From: Flavobacteriales bacterium
GTDB lineage: Bacteria; Bacteroidota; Bacteroidia; Flavobacteriales_D; Crocinitomicaceae
Length of the DNA: 5,981 nt
Direction of reading: 5' to 3'
NCBI GenBank assembly: GCA_947496835.1
Contig: CANMFV010000073.1
Location: 1 to 5,981 of the forward strand
Shown in pieces: positions 1 to 5,981 of this stretch; position 1 is the stretch's first letter, and each line of letters opens with the position of its first letter. The notes under the pieces are model-generated. The model saw only the letters and a program-made list of their open reading frames with translations. It made no database searches and was not told where the DNA came from. The translations under genes and the position numbers were made by a program.

Positions 1-151
1 GTTTCACAAAGCGAAATTCATTCAAACTTTTTTCAAGTACAATGAGTTGAAACGCGTAAAATTCATCGACTGTGAAGCGGACCACTTGACGTATGAACTG
101 CTAAAACACGGTAAAGCGGACTTATCTGGAGTTCGTTTGATACCTGCTTGA
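1..151 (+). CDS. C-terminal end of an unidentified protein (5'-truncated by window)
   Basis: The frame beginning at base 2 is open from the window edge to a TGA at 149-151, giving 49 residues (base 1 is the last base of a preceding codon). The peptide starts FHKAKFIQTFF, contains KFIDCEADHLTYELL and ends LSGVRLIPA. It has a believable mix of charged and hydrophobic residues, no low complexity, and codon use like the neighbouring genes, so I take it as the tail of a real gene. The frame is too short to appear in an ordinary ORF list. I do not recognise the family. The fragment shows no membrane segment and no lipoprotein or secretion-tail motif. Its stop lies 8 bases from the stop of the convergent minus-strand gene, so the two transcripts must end inside or against each other. 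Confidence 0.7.
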   Translation, partial: FHKAKFIQTFFKYNELKRVKFIDCEADHLTYELLKHGKADLSGVRLIPA

Positions 152-159
152 TTTACGCT

Positions 160-1665
160 TTATTCAAATGTGATTTTATTGACAAAGAACACAGTTCTTT
201 TGCGTTTAACGTCCTCATCCTTGGTATTCTTAATCTGTTGGAAACCATAGGATAAAAAGTAATTGTCATACCAATAAGACACTTCAGATGCCGCTACTCT
301 CACATTGTCATTTTCCGAGGAACCGTTAATTTGAGTCGATGTTTTATCCGAAATCATAACGCCATCGAAGTCAAATTCTTTCCCATAAATGTAGTTGCCA
401 TCGGCAAAAACAAGTTTAATGGATTTTTGCGTTTGATCAGCAATTCGGATGAATCGTTTCACATAATATGGCTTTGTGAATGGGTACATTTTGAAACATT
501 GGCTCCACAGTAATTCTCCTTTTTTATTGAATTTTGCAATAAGGGCATGTGTGTATTGATACCCATCAAAAACTTGAACGGTTGTGGTTGTTGGTCTACC
601 GTTCACATAAGTGGTACGCGTCTCCGTGCGATAAGTAGGATAATACGCTTCACCAAGAAAAAGATAATCGTTCCCGCAAGGAATGATATCATGAATGGCC
701 ATGTTGTACGAAATCTCTAATTCCTTACCACGTCCAGCCATACGTTCTTTTTTCTTTTCAATCCGAGCTTGGGTGCGCTCAGGTAAATAAGAAAGGAAAT
801 TTTCTAAGTCGATGTAATTGTAAAAGTTCGCAGCTTGGAGCTCGCCGTCTACTGTCGTTGTCATGTATAATCCAGTACTAGAAGAGCCACCATTAGTCGA
901 ATAGGTACCTGAAATCAAGATATCTTTTTTATCTAATCCAGCAATTGTCGTCGATTTTAATTGTTTATCAATTTCTTCATTCATTGGCATTGCACGTAAG
1001 AAATCACCAGCAAGATTGTATTGATACAAATACCACTTAGTGGTTTTTCGAGAGATATTTCCGGCAAGGGAAACATAAAAAGATTGCGATTTCTCAACAT
1101 ACTGCAGGTTGGAAACACCAACTCTTTTCGCTTTGATTCCTTCGACTAAAATGTCATTTGTATTCATTGTTCCGGATGTCAAATCAAGGTTGGTAATGGA
1201 CCATTTTCGTTGATAGTAACCAGCTAACAATGCGTGACCATTCGCTACCTCAAAAAATTGAACACTAATGGAATGTTCTAAGTCCCCATCTATTTGAGTC
1301 AGTCCACCTGTTTTTATGTTGTATTGTAGAATGGAGTACTTCCCAAATCGGTTCATAATTAATTTATATAACACATCTCCTTCAATAAAACTTTTAGTTT
1401 CTACGAAGCCTTTTGGCCACGAAAAGAGGTATTCATCGGTGAATGTTAAATCCGTTGAGTAACGCTGAAAACGGTATTCGATGGCACCATCCACAGGCTT
1501 ATCTGATTGACTGGTCATGACAAAACCATTTCCACCAAATTCATAGACTTTTTCGCTGTTATAACCGTCCTTCAACTCAATTTCGATGCGGTTTTCAGAT
1601 GTTTTAATTTGAGCAATGACTGTGATAGAACTTAATAGCGTAAAAAGGAAAAAGAGTGCTTTCAT
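160..1665 (-). CDS. Secreted protein of unknown function, beta-propeller-like (501 aa)
   Basis: Complete gene. The ATG at 1665-1663 is the only possible start: the frame upstream meets TAA at 1692-1690 with no other start codon between. Residues 1-18 form a signal peptide (MK, then a hydrophobic core) with likely cleavage after VIA, leaving Gln19 as the mature N-terminus. There is no lipobox cysteine, so it is exported to the periplasm or beyond and is not a lipoprotein. The body is beta-rich with recurring strand-turn units of the form (aromatic/aliphatic strand)-x-x-x-G-(strand), at about 212-224, 266-280, 374-390 and 427-440. The unit ALIAKFNKKGELLWSQ at 374-389 is the clearest. This resembles blades of a propeller. 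A highly charged segment (about 296-317, many K/R/E) probably forms a helix between blades. It is followed by EAYYPTYRTE (339-348) and a Thr-rich loop (349-363), an arrangement I recall from unnamed Bacteroidota proteins. There is no C-terminal type IX sorting domain; it ends NKITFE. No catalytic motif is visible. Function is unknown. Confidence 0.88.
   Translation of the reverse strand: MKALFFLFTLLSSITVIAQIKTSENRIEIELKDGYNSEKVYEFGGNGFVMTSQSDKPVDGAIEYRFQRYSTDLTFTDEYLFSWPKGFVETKSFIEGDVLYKLIMNRFGKYSILQYNIKTGGLTQIDGDLEHSISVQFFEVANGHALLAGYYQRKWSITNLDLTSGTMNTNDILVEGIKAKRVGVSNLQYVEKSQSFYVSLAGNISRKTTKWYLYQYNLAGDFLRAMPMNEEIDKQLKSTTIAGLDKKDILISGTYSTNGGSSSTGLYMTTTVDGELQAANFYNYIDLENFLSYLPERTQARIEKKKERMAGRGKELEISYNMAIHDIIPCGNDYLFLGEAYYPTYRTETRTTYVNGRPTTTTVQVFDGYQYTHALIAKFNKKGELLWSQCFKMYPFTKPYYVKRFIRIADQTQKSIKLVFADGNYIYGKEFDFDGVMISDKTSTQINGSSENDNVRVAASEVSYWYDNYFLSYGFQQIKNTKDEDVKRKRTVFFVNKITFE
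184..200 (+). terminator. Candidate weak hairpin terminator for the gene ending at 151
   Basis: AAAGAAC (184-190) and GTTCTTT (194-200) form a perfect 7-bp stem with a 3-base ACA loop. On the plus strand the stem runs into TTTTGCGTTT. It lies 33 bases past the stop of the plus-strand gene and inside the last codons of the convergent minus-strand gene. The stem is AT-rich (two G-C pairs) and the U-tract is interrupted, so it would be a weak intrinsic terminator at best. The symmetry could also be chance within coding sequence. It is the only hairpin near this junction that I could find. Confidence 0.25.
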
Positions 1666-1684
1666 AGGACTAAATCTTGTTGGC

Positions 1685-1692
1685 CGAAATTA
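1685..1692 (-). promoter_or_regulatory. Possible -7 element for the secreted-protein gene
   Basis: Read on the minus strand this is TAATTTCG, one mismatch from the Bacteroidota -7 consensus TAnnTTTG. TTTA (1716-1713), one mismatch from the TTTG -33 element, lies 20 bases upstream, which is the expected spacing. Transcription would start about 15-20 bases before the ATG at 1665. Both elements are imperfect and the region is AT-rich, so this is a weak call. Confidence 0.25.
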
Positions 1693-1702
1693 CTCTTTTT
1701 TT

Positions 1703-1712
1703 GGAAATTTCC
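1703..1712. repeat. 10-bp perfect palindrome GGAAATTTCC
   Basis: GGAAATTTCC reads the same on both strands and lies roughly a third of the way across the divergent intergenic region. It sits between the two proposed -7 elements and next to the TTTA proposed as -33 for the minus-strand gene. A symmetric site here could be an operator for a dimeric regulator. It is short and AT-centred, so chance is a serious alternative, and I know no regulator with this exact site in this group. Confidence 0.25.
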
Positions 1713-1777
1713 TAAACAAGAGACTGATCTTAAAAAGATGTCAAACGATTGGACGAACTTCTTCCCCTTGAAAATGT

Positions 1778-1785
1778 TATTTTTG
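1778..1785 (+). promoter_or_regulatory. Candidate -7 promoter element of dxr
   Basis: TATTTTTG matches the Bacteroidota sigma-A -7 consensus TAnnTTTG at every fixed position. It ends 4 bases before the dxr ATG, so a start site at the usual distance would fall at or next to the A of that ATG and give a leaderless or nearly leaderless mRNA. No TTG-type -33 element lies 19-21 bases upstream; the nearest TTG (1749-1751) is 26 bases away. The match could be chance in T-rich DNA. Confidence 0.35.
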
Positions 1786-1789
1786 TTAC

Positions 1790-2953
1790 ATGAATTCGAA
1801 AAAAGGCATCGCCATACTAGGATCCACAGGATCTATCGGAACCCAAGCGCTTGAAGTACTGGAAACGTATCCAGATTATTTTGACCTTCAAGTTTTAACT
1901 GCTGGCAAAAATGCCGATTTGTTAATCGAACAAGCACTGAAATACCATCCAAATTCTGTGGTGATTAGCGACGAATCACTTTATCAAAAGGTAAAAGATG
2001 CATTGTGGGGAGAAGACATTCATGTATACGCTGGAGATCAGGCACTGTGTCAAGTGGTGGAATCGAACGAGGTTCATACGGTTCTTACCGCACTTGTTGG
2101 TTACGCCGGACTCAAACCAACCATACATGCGATTGAAGCTGGTAAAACGATTGCCCTTGCAAACAAAGAAACGCTCGTGGTTGCTGGTGAACTCATCACG
2201 AAATTAGCGAAGGAAAAAGGGGTGAACATTTATCCGGTAGATTCCGAACATTCTGCTATTTTTCAGTGCCTCGTGGGTGAATTTCAGAATCCCATCGAAA
2301 AAATATACTTAACTGCTTCCGGTGGACCTTTCCGTGGATTTACACACGATCAATTGAAGTCTGTGAGTTTGGCGCAAGCCTTAAAACATCCAAATTGGTC
2401 GATGGGCGCGAAAATCACCATTGACTCTGCCAGTTTGATGAACAAAGGATTGGAAGTCATTGAAGCGAAATGGTTGTTTGGATTGGAAACGGATCAAATT
2501 GATGTGATCGTTCATCCGCAATCGATTGTGCACAGTTTGGTGCAATTTGAAGATGGAAGCATGAAAGCACAAATGGGACTTCCAGACATGAAGCTTCCCA
2601 TTCAATATGCCTTAACTTTTCCGCAGCGACTCCCAACAAATTTCCCGCGTTTCAATTTCATGGATTACCCGCAATTAACGTTTGAAGCGCCAGATAGAAA
2701 GGTGTTCAAAAACCTAGACCTTGCTTTTAAAGTCATGGACATGCACGGAACCGCAGCTTGTTCTTTAAATGCAGCGAATGAAATCGCGGTGGATGCTTTC
2801 TTAAATGAAAAAATTAGTTTTCTAGAAATCGCTGAAATCAATCAGGCGGTAGTGGAATCTGCAAATAACGTTTTGACTCCAAGTTACGAACAGTACGTTC
2901 AAGCGGATGAAGTTGCGCGTGAGAAAGCACGAGAATTTATCGGTAGAATCTAA
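1790..2953 (+). CDS. dxr: 1-deoxy-D-xylulose 5-phosphate reductoisomerase
   Basis: Cytoplasmic enzyme that isomerises and reduces 1-deoxy-D-xylulose 5-phosphate to 2-C-methyl-D-erythritol 4-phosphate with NADPH and a divalent metal. This is the committed step of the MEP isoprenoid pathway and the target of fosmidomycin. The product has 387 residues, close to the 398 of the E. coli enzyme. The NADPH-binding glycine loop GSTGSIG is at 11-17 and ANKE at 124-127. Metal ligands D151 and E153 lie in PVDSEH, with E222 in MNKGLE. Substrate phosphate and backbone contacts are S177 in SGGPFR, H200 in HPNWSMG, S213, N218 and K219. The active-site flap Trp is W203. Spacing matches the E. coli residues exactly apart from a small constant offset, so the enzyme should be active. 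LNAANE at 326-331 marks the C-terminal domain. The ATG at 1790 is the first possible start: the frame upstream hits TGA at 1769-1771 with no start codon between. It is transcribed alone in this window, divergent from the gene to its left and convergent with the gene to its right. Confidence 0.98.
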   Translation: MNSKKGIAILGSTGSIGTQALEVLETYPDYFDLQVLTAGKNADLLIEQALKYHPNSVVISDESLYQKVKDALWGEDIHVYAGDQALCQVVESNEVHTVLTALVGYAGLKPTIHAIEAGKTIALANKETLVVAGELITKLAKEKGVNIYPVDSEHSAIFQCLVGEFQNPIEKIYLTASGGPFRGFTHDQLKSVSLAQALKHPNWSMGAKITIDSASLMNKGLEVIEAKWLFGLETDQIDVIVHPQSIVHSLVQFEDGSMKAQMGLPDMKLPIQYALTFPQRLPTNFPRFNFMDYPQLTFEAPDRKVFKNLDLAFKVMDMHGTAACSLNAANEIAVDAFLNEKISFLEIAEINQAVVESANNVLTPSYEQYVQADEVAREKAREFIGRI

Positions 2954-5900
2954 AAGAAGGCACGCAATTCCATGGACCCATTGTGAATGGTTCTGCTGTT
3001 TCCTGTGTCACGTCCGCTATATTGAAGTGTCATTTGTAGGTTTTTAGCTAAGGTGCGCTGGTAGCTGATGGTCCAAGTGAAGTTACTTCCTGGCTTTAAA
3101 GATTCTAAGAGTTCGTATCCGATAGCGGATTGAATGGAGCCCGTATAATCCAATTGAATCCATTTAAATTCTCCCTGGAAACCACCTTTTTCGGTTTGAT
3201 TTTGTTTCCAAGTAAGTCCAAGTTCCTTTAATAGGCAAGATTCGCCACCATAAACAGCGTCATTTTGTTTCGTCGACAGCCTGCCAGTTAAGGCATACCG
3301 TGAATTTGTGGATCCTTGGTAAATCAAGTTCTGTTTTACTTCAAGGTACGTATAGGCATAGTTTCTTCCGTTCGTGTAATCCACTAAACTGGACTTATTT
3401 CCGCTTTTGGCACTCGATTCAAGGGAAAACGTTGGATGAACATTCCATCGGAGCAATACTTCCTGACTTTTTTGACTTCGTGCGTCTTGTCCATTCGACA
3501 ATAAATTCTTGGTGTCGTTTTGTTGAAGTTGGTATTCTGCTGTAAAGATTTTCCCCATTCGATTAAAGAAAAGGGAATTGTTCATGGTGATGGATGAACT
3601 CAATAAACTGGTATTGGCGATGTCATTGAAGAATGGATTAAACGCACTTTCTAGGTTAAATTCATTGATTTTGCGCTGCATCCTTAACCGTGCTTGATCG
3701 GAGAATTTTCCCAGCACTTTTTTCCACGTGTTTTGATTGTTCCAAATGCGTTCCGGCCGCCAAAAAATACTTTGATTGTATTCGTTGGAAAACGTATTCG
3801 CATACTCGTTGCTTGGAATGAAAACGCGTATATAACTCGCTTGGTCGATGTATTGAGCAATTTCAAACTCATTTAAATCTTTGATTCCATCATTGTTATA
3901 GTCAATCCACGTGTAAAGTCCTTGTCCATCATTGACCTTCAAGTATTGAAATTGCCTTTTTTGTTCCAATCCGGATCCAACTTCATAAAAGGTATTCACC
4001 GTTAATGCGTTGTTGAAAAAACGTCCTTCGTAATCAATTCGACCCACCAAGGAATTCTCTGGTGTTTGCGGAAGTAAAACGCTGTCAAGTATTTGCAGCG
4101 AACGGTACGCACTTAAGATGGTCAAACGTTGATTTTTGAGTTGATTCCAACTAAGTTCAGCTCCAGCGGTTTTTGCTTTAGCAGCATTCCTTAATTGAAT
4201 CGAATCACTGCGCTGGTCGAAGCGTTCGCGGTAATAAACTTTATATTGATAGGAACTTGTGTCTGCATTTGAGGCATAAAATTGGTAATCAAAAAACTGG
4301 TAACTCATTGGACTCATGAATGACTTGTCGCGAAAGACATTGCGCTCGTGATCGTCTTTATACCCAAGTTTTAGTTTCCCTAAATTTTTACTGATGTCCA
4401 AGCGATGCCGGATAAATGAATTCGTGTCTTCATTTAGTGCTGTAACTGCGGTCAATGCACTGGCATCCCATGTGGCTTGCCAACTTTTTTCTGTCCATTT
4501 GCCTTCAGAGAATACCCGTGAACCATTAAATTCGTTTCCAATCGCGAAATTTTGTGCTGCTAAGGACATCCCCCCTTTTTTCTTTTCTGAAAGCGTTACT
4601 CCAGCATTTACGTTCCGTTGAAAGCCATTCAGTTGCTTATTTCGGGTGTTCCAATCTCGGTCAAATTCAACTTTGCGGTATTGTTCGATTGGACTAAAAT
4701 AACGGCTTAAATACTCAAATTCTAAGTAGGTTTCTACGGAGACGTCTTGCCATTGGTCCTTTTTCACGGGGATTTTCTGCGTGAGTTTAGATCGATTGGA
4801 GAATCCTTGGTCATCTTCGGACCCGATGCGTGAAAAGGTATTAAGGTCATTAGTGGTCAAGGCCATTTCAGACTCGATGTGCAGGTTCGACTTTAAGTTG
4901 ACGATAAATCCACTTGAAACCATTTGTTTTTGCTTCGGTGTGATCACACTGCGATTTGGAGAATAGTCTCCTTGTGGAACGCCTGAAATGGGCGCAATCC
5001 ATTTATAGACTTTGCCAAGTGCATTGTAGGAATCAAGCACATAATCTCCTTTATTTAACCCAACATACTGAAAGGAAACGCGGTAATGAGCAAGTGCTGG
5101 ATCCACGCTAAACACAAGGACGGAATCAAAGGTTAATGAATCAATTAATTGATACAACAATTGATTTTCGCTGTATCCTACCGAATCGATGCTATTTACA
5201 ATGGCTTGCGATAAATCATCCCCAATTTGTGATAGCCCAAACTTTTGAGCACTGCTTAATTCCTGCTGTAAGGATTGATTTTTCGCATCTTGTTCACTAT
5301 ACGCATTGAACCAAATTTGCCCTCTTTTCAGTTCAACTCGTGTCGCACTTTGCAGCAAGGACCGCGCATAGTTTTGATCGGAATATTGAAATTCTGCGAC
5401 AATTCGAATGTCCTTTGTGATTAAATGCCTGGAAGTAAAAATAAGTTCTGAAGTGTTGTAATCAATCGTATAATCGAATTCTTGTCCACGCATGAGTAAT
5501 TTCCCATCGATGTAAATGCGTTCCGTTCCAGAAAGAATGGTGATAAACGGTTCGTTTTCTGCACCACGTAAGCGATATGGACCTTGATTTGCTTCTATTC
5601 CCTGAATGATTTGCCGGTTGAATTTTCCTTTGGATAGGGCGATGCTATTTTGGGTAAACCATTTCTCTCCTTTGCTTGTTTTACCTTGAAATTCTGAACT
5701 GATTCCTTGACCACGTTTTTTGTAGTTCATGAAATAACCGGTCGGTTTAGAAAGCCAGAAATCACCCGTGATTAATTTAAACTGATCATTTGATAATTGA
5801 ATATACACTTGATCAAATTCTTGAAGTTTATTGGTATTTCCATCCGCCTGAATTGGAATGTTCGCATCGGATATAGACGCACTTAGCTTCAAATTGTCGC

Positions 5901-5981
5901 TAATCATTCCGTTTAACTCTAAGTTTAAAGCGGAGTTAATTCCTAAGCTTTGATTGTTTCCAAAGCTTAATCCCCTTGAAA
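2950..5981 (-). CDS. Large outer-membrane beta-barrel-like protein of Bacteroidota (N-terminus beyond window)
   Basis: The minus-strand frame is open from the right edge to TAG at 2952-2950, giving 1009 complete codons. The first in-frame ATG (5907-5905) is very probably internal, because 24 codons upstream of it read as good protein (GLSFGNNQSLGINS, then ALNLELNG) with no stop. The true start and any signal peptide lie outside the window. Numbering from that Met: residues 4-60 carry ISDANIPIQ, EFDQVYIQL and GDFWLSKPTGYF, recalled from large unnamed Bacteroidota envelope proteins. At 126-175 a beta module has GTERIYIDG, RGQEFDYTIDY and an RIVAEFQYS strand. From about 330 to the end the sequence is a long series of 8-12-residue alternating polar/hydrophobic strands with aromatic girdles and polar turns, almost without cysteine. 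The last residues, ELRAFF, end in Phe as in Bam-assembled barrels. An EF-hand-like loop sits at 669-680. I infer an outer-membrane protein, but ligand and role are unknown. The stop overlaps that of dxr. Confidence 0.85.
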   Translation of the reverse strand, partial: SRGLSFGNNQSLGINSALNLELNGMISDNLKLSASISDANIPIQADGNTNKLQEFDQVYIQLSNDQFKLITGDFWLSKPTGYFMNYKKRGQGISSEFQGKTSKGEKWFTQNSIALSKGKFNRQIIQGIEANQGPYRLRGAENEPFITILSGTERIYIDGKLLMRGQEFDYTIDYNTSELIFTSRHLITKDIRIVAEFQYSDQNYARSLLQSATRVELKRGQIWFNAYSEQDAKNQSLQQELSSAQKFGLSQIGDDLSQAIVNSIDSVGYSENQLLYQLIDSLTFDSVLVFSVDPALAHYRVSFQYVGLNKGDYVLDSYNALGKVYKWIAPISGVPQGDYSPNRSVITPKQKQMVSSGFIVNLKSNLHIESEMALTTNDLNTFSRIGSEDDQGFSNRSKLTQKIPVKKDQWQDVSVETYLEFEYLSRYFSPIEQYRKVEFDRDWNTRNKQLNGFQRNVNAGVTLSEKKKGGMSLAAQNFAIGNEFNGSRVFSEGKWTEKSWQATWDASALTAVTALNEDTNSFIRHRLDISKNLGKLKLGYKDDHERNVFRDKSFMSPMSYQFFDYQFYASNADTSSYQYKVYYRERFDQRSDSIQLRNAAKAKTAGAELSWNQLKNQRLTILSAYRSLQILDSVLLPQTPENSLVGRIDYEGRFFNNALTVNTFYEVGSGLEQKRQFQYLKVNDGQGLYTWIDYNNDGIKDLNEFEIAQYIDQASYIRVFIPSNEYANTFSNEYNQSIFWRPERIWNNQNTWKKVLGKFSDQARLRMQRKINEFNLESAFNPFFNDIANTSLLSSSITMNNSLFFNRMGKIFTAEYQLQQNDTKNLLSNGQDARSQKSQEVLLRWNVHPTFSLESSAKSGNKSSLVDYTNGRNYAYTYLEVKQNLIYQGSTNSRYALTGRLSTKQNDAVYGGESCLLKELGLTWKQNQTEKGGFQGEFKWIQLDYTGSIQSAIGYELLESLKPGSNFTWTISYQRTLAKNLQMTLQYSGRDTGNSRTIHNGSMELRAFF
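3868..3903 (-). other. EF-hand-type calcium-binding loop within the large envelope protein
   Basis: The twelve residues DYNNDGIKDLNE (669-680, numbered from the Met codon at 5907) fit the canonical EF-hand loop. They have D at 1, N at 3, D at 5, Gly at 6, Ile at 8 shifted to 7, D at 9 and E at 12. Trp-Ile precedes the loop and Phe-Glu follows it. It falls between predicted barrel strands, so it may be an external or periplasmic loop binding Ca2+. The flanks look like strands rather than an E/F helix pair, so the fold is more like the isolated DxNxDG loops of surface proteins than a true EF-hand domain. Calcium binding is inferred from the residue pattern only. Confidence 0.6.
4570..4581 (-). 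repeat. Homopolymer pair A6G6 within coding sequence
   Basis: On the coding (minus) strand six A are followed directly by six G, encoding Lys-Lys-Gly-Gly just before a Met. Two adjacent homopolymers in a predicted surface-protein gene are a possible slippage site. Both are shorter than most known phase-variation tracts, and the frame is intact here. Confidence 0.5.
5944..5969. repeat. 9-bp perfect inverted repeat with 8-base loop
   Basis: TAAGCTTTG (5944-5952) and CAAAGCTTA (5961-5969) are exact reverse complements around an 8-base loop. The repeat lies inside the reading frame of the large envelope protein, in the codons for SFGNNQSL. The mRNA could form a stable hairpin here, close to the 5' part of the gene. 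It is more likely a by-product of the coding sequence than a dedicated element, and no T-tract follows it on the minus strand. Confidence 0.35.

Larger units (their letters stand above)
1666..1789. promoter_or_regulatory. Divergent intergenic promoter region
   Basis: These 124 bases separate the starts of two divergently transcribed genes (secreted protein on minus, dxr on plus), so both promoters should lie here. The region is AT-rich and contains a T7 run (1696-1702), the palindrome at 1703-1712, and a small inverted repeat ATCTT-AAA-AAGAT (1727-1739). No open frame of useful length and no RNA gene is visible. Neither start has a purine-rich Shine-Dalgarno sequence, which is normal for Bacteroidota. 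Confidence 0.6.

Noticed and set aside
1727..1739. ATCTT-AAA-AAGAT inverted repeat in the intergenic region as a terminator or riboswitch
   Set aside because: The stem is only 5 bp with one G-C pair and a tight loop, has no T-tract, and lies upstream of dxr where no terminator is needed. The 124-base region is too short and unstructured for a known riboswitch.
2381..2639. Minus-strand open frames of 60-74 codons within dxr
   Set aside because: They lie entirely antisense to a gene with strong conservation, show no family-like sequence, and have compositions typical of shadow frames.
2978..2990. CCATT-GTG-AATGG hairpin as the dxr terminator
   Set aside because: It has a five-base-pair stem and is followed by a mixed TTCTGCTGTTT sequence. 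Too weak to call, and it sits in codons of the convergent gene.
3300..4966. Plus-strand open frames of 60-81 codons antisense to the large envelope gene
   Set aside because: They are scattered, unrelated to each other, carry no recognisable motif, and are explained as the reverse complement of the long coding frame.
5140..5153. 14-bp perfect palindrome ATCAATTAATTGAT
   Set aside because: It lies inside the large coding region (codons for QLIDS), is almost entirely A/T, has no spacer and no nearby promoter or T-tract. It is most likely chance.
5905..5907. ATG as the true start of the large minus-strand gene
   Set aside because: The frame stays open for 24 more codons to the window edge with family-like sequence, and nothing resembling a signal peptide follows this Met although the protein looks exported.

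Overview
The window looks like ordinary chromosomal DNA from a member of the Bacteroidota, most likely a Flavobacteriales-type organism. This rests on several signs. The secreted protein has a signal peptide ending in A-Q. Shine-Dalgarno sequences are absent before the starts. A TAnnTTTG-type promoter element sits before dxr. Two of the genes belong to protein families I know only as unnamed Bacteroidota families. The DNA is moderately AT-rich throughout and base composition shows no obvious break that would suggest a mobile island. I see no tRNA, rRNA, CRISPR array, insertion sequence or phage gene.

Layout, left to right. (1) 1-151, plus strand: the last 49 codons of a gene that enters from the left; its product is unrecognised. 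(2) 160-1665, minus strand: a complete 501-residue secreted protein of unknown function with beta-propeller-like strand repeats, convergent with gene 1 across 8 bases. (3) 1666-1789: a 124-base divergent intergenic region holding the promoters of genes 2 and 4 and a small palindrome. (4) 1790-2953, plus strand: dxr, complete, with all catalytic residues present. It encodes 1-deoxy-D-xylulose 5-phosphate reductoisomerase of the MEP isoprenoid pathway. (5) 2950-5981, minus strand: at least 1009 residues of a large protein that looks like an outer-membrane beta-barrel. It runs off the right edge, and its stop codon overlaps that of dxr.

The genes alternate in strand (+ - + -), so none of the four shares an operon with another in the window. 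dxr is the only gene with a known function. Its neighbours look like cell-envelope or export products, but nothing shows that they work with dxr. The notable features are compact architecture (two convergent junctions with almost no space or a real overlap), a dxr promoter element placed so that the transcript may be leaderless, and two poorly characterised Bacteroidota envelope families. I did not find a convincing new multi-gene system.
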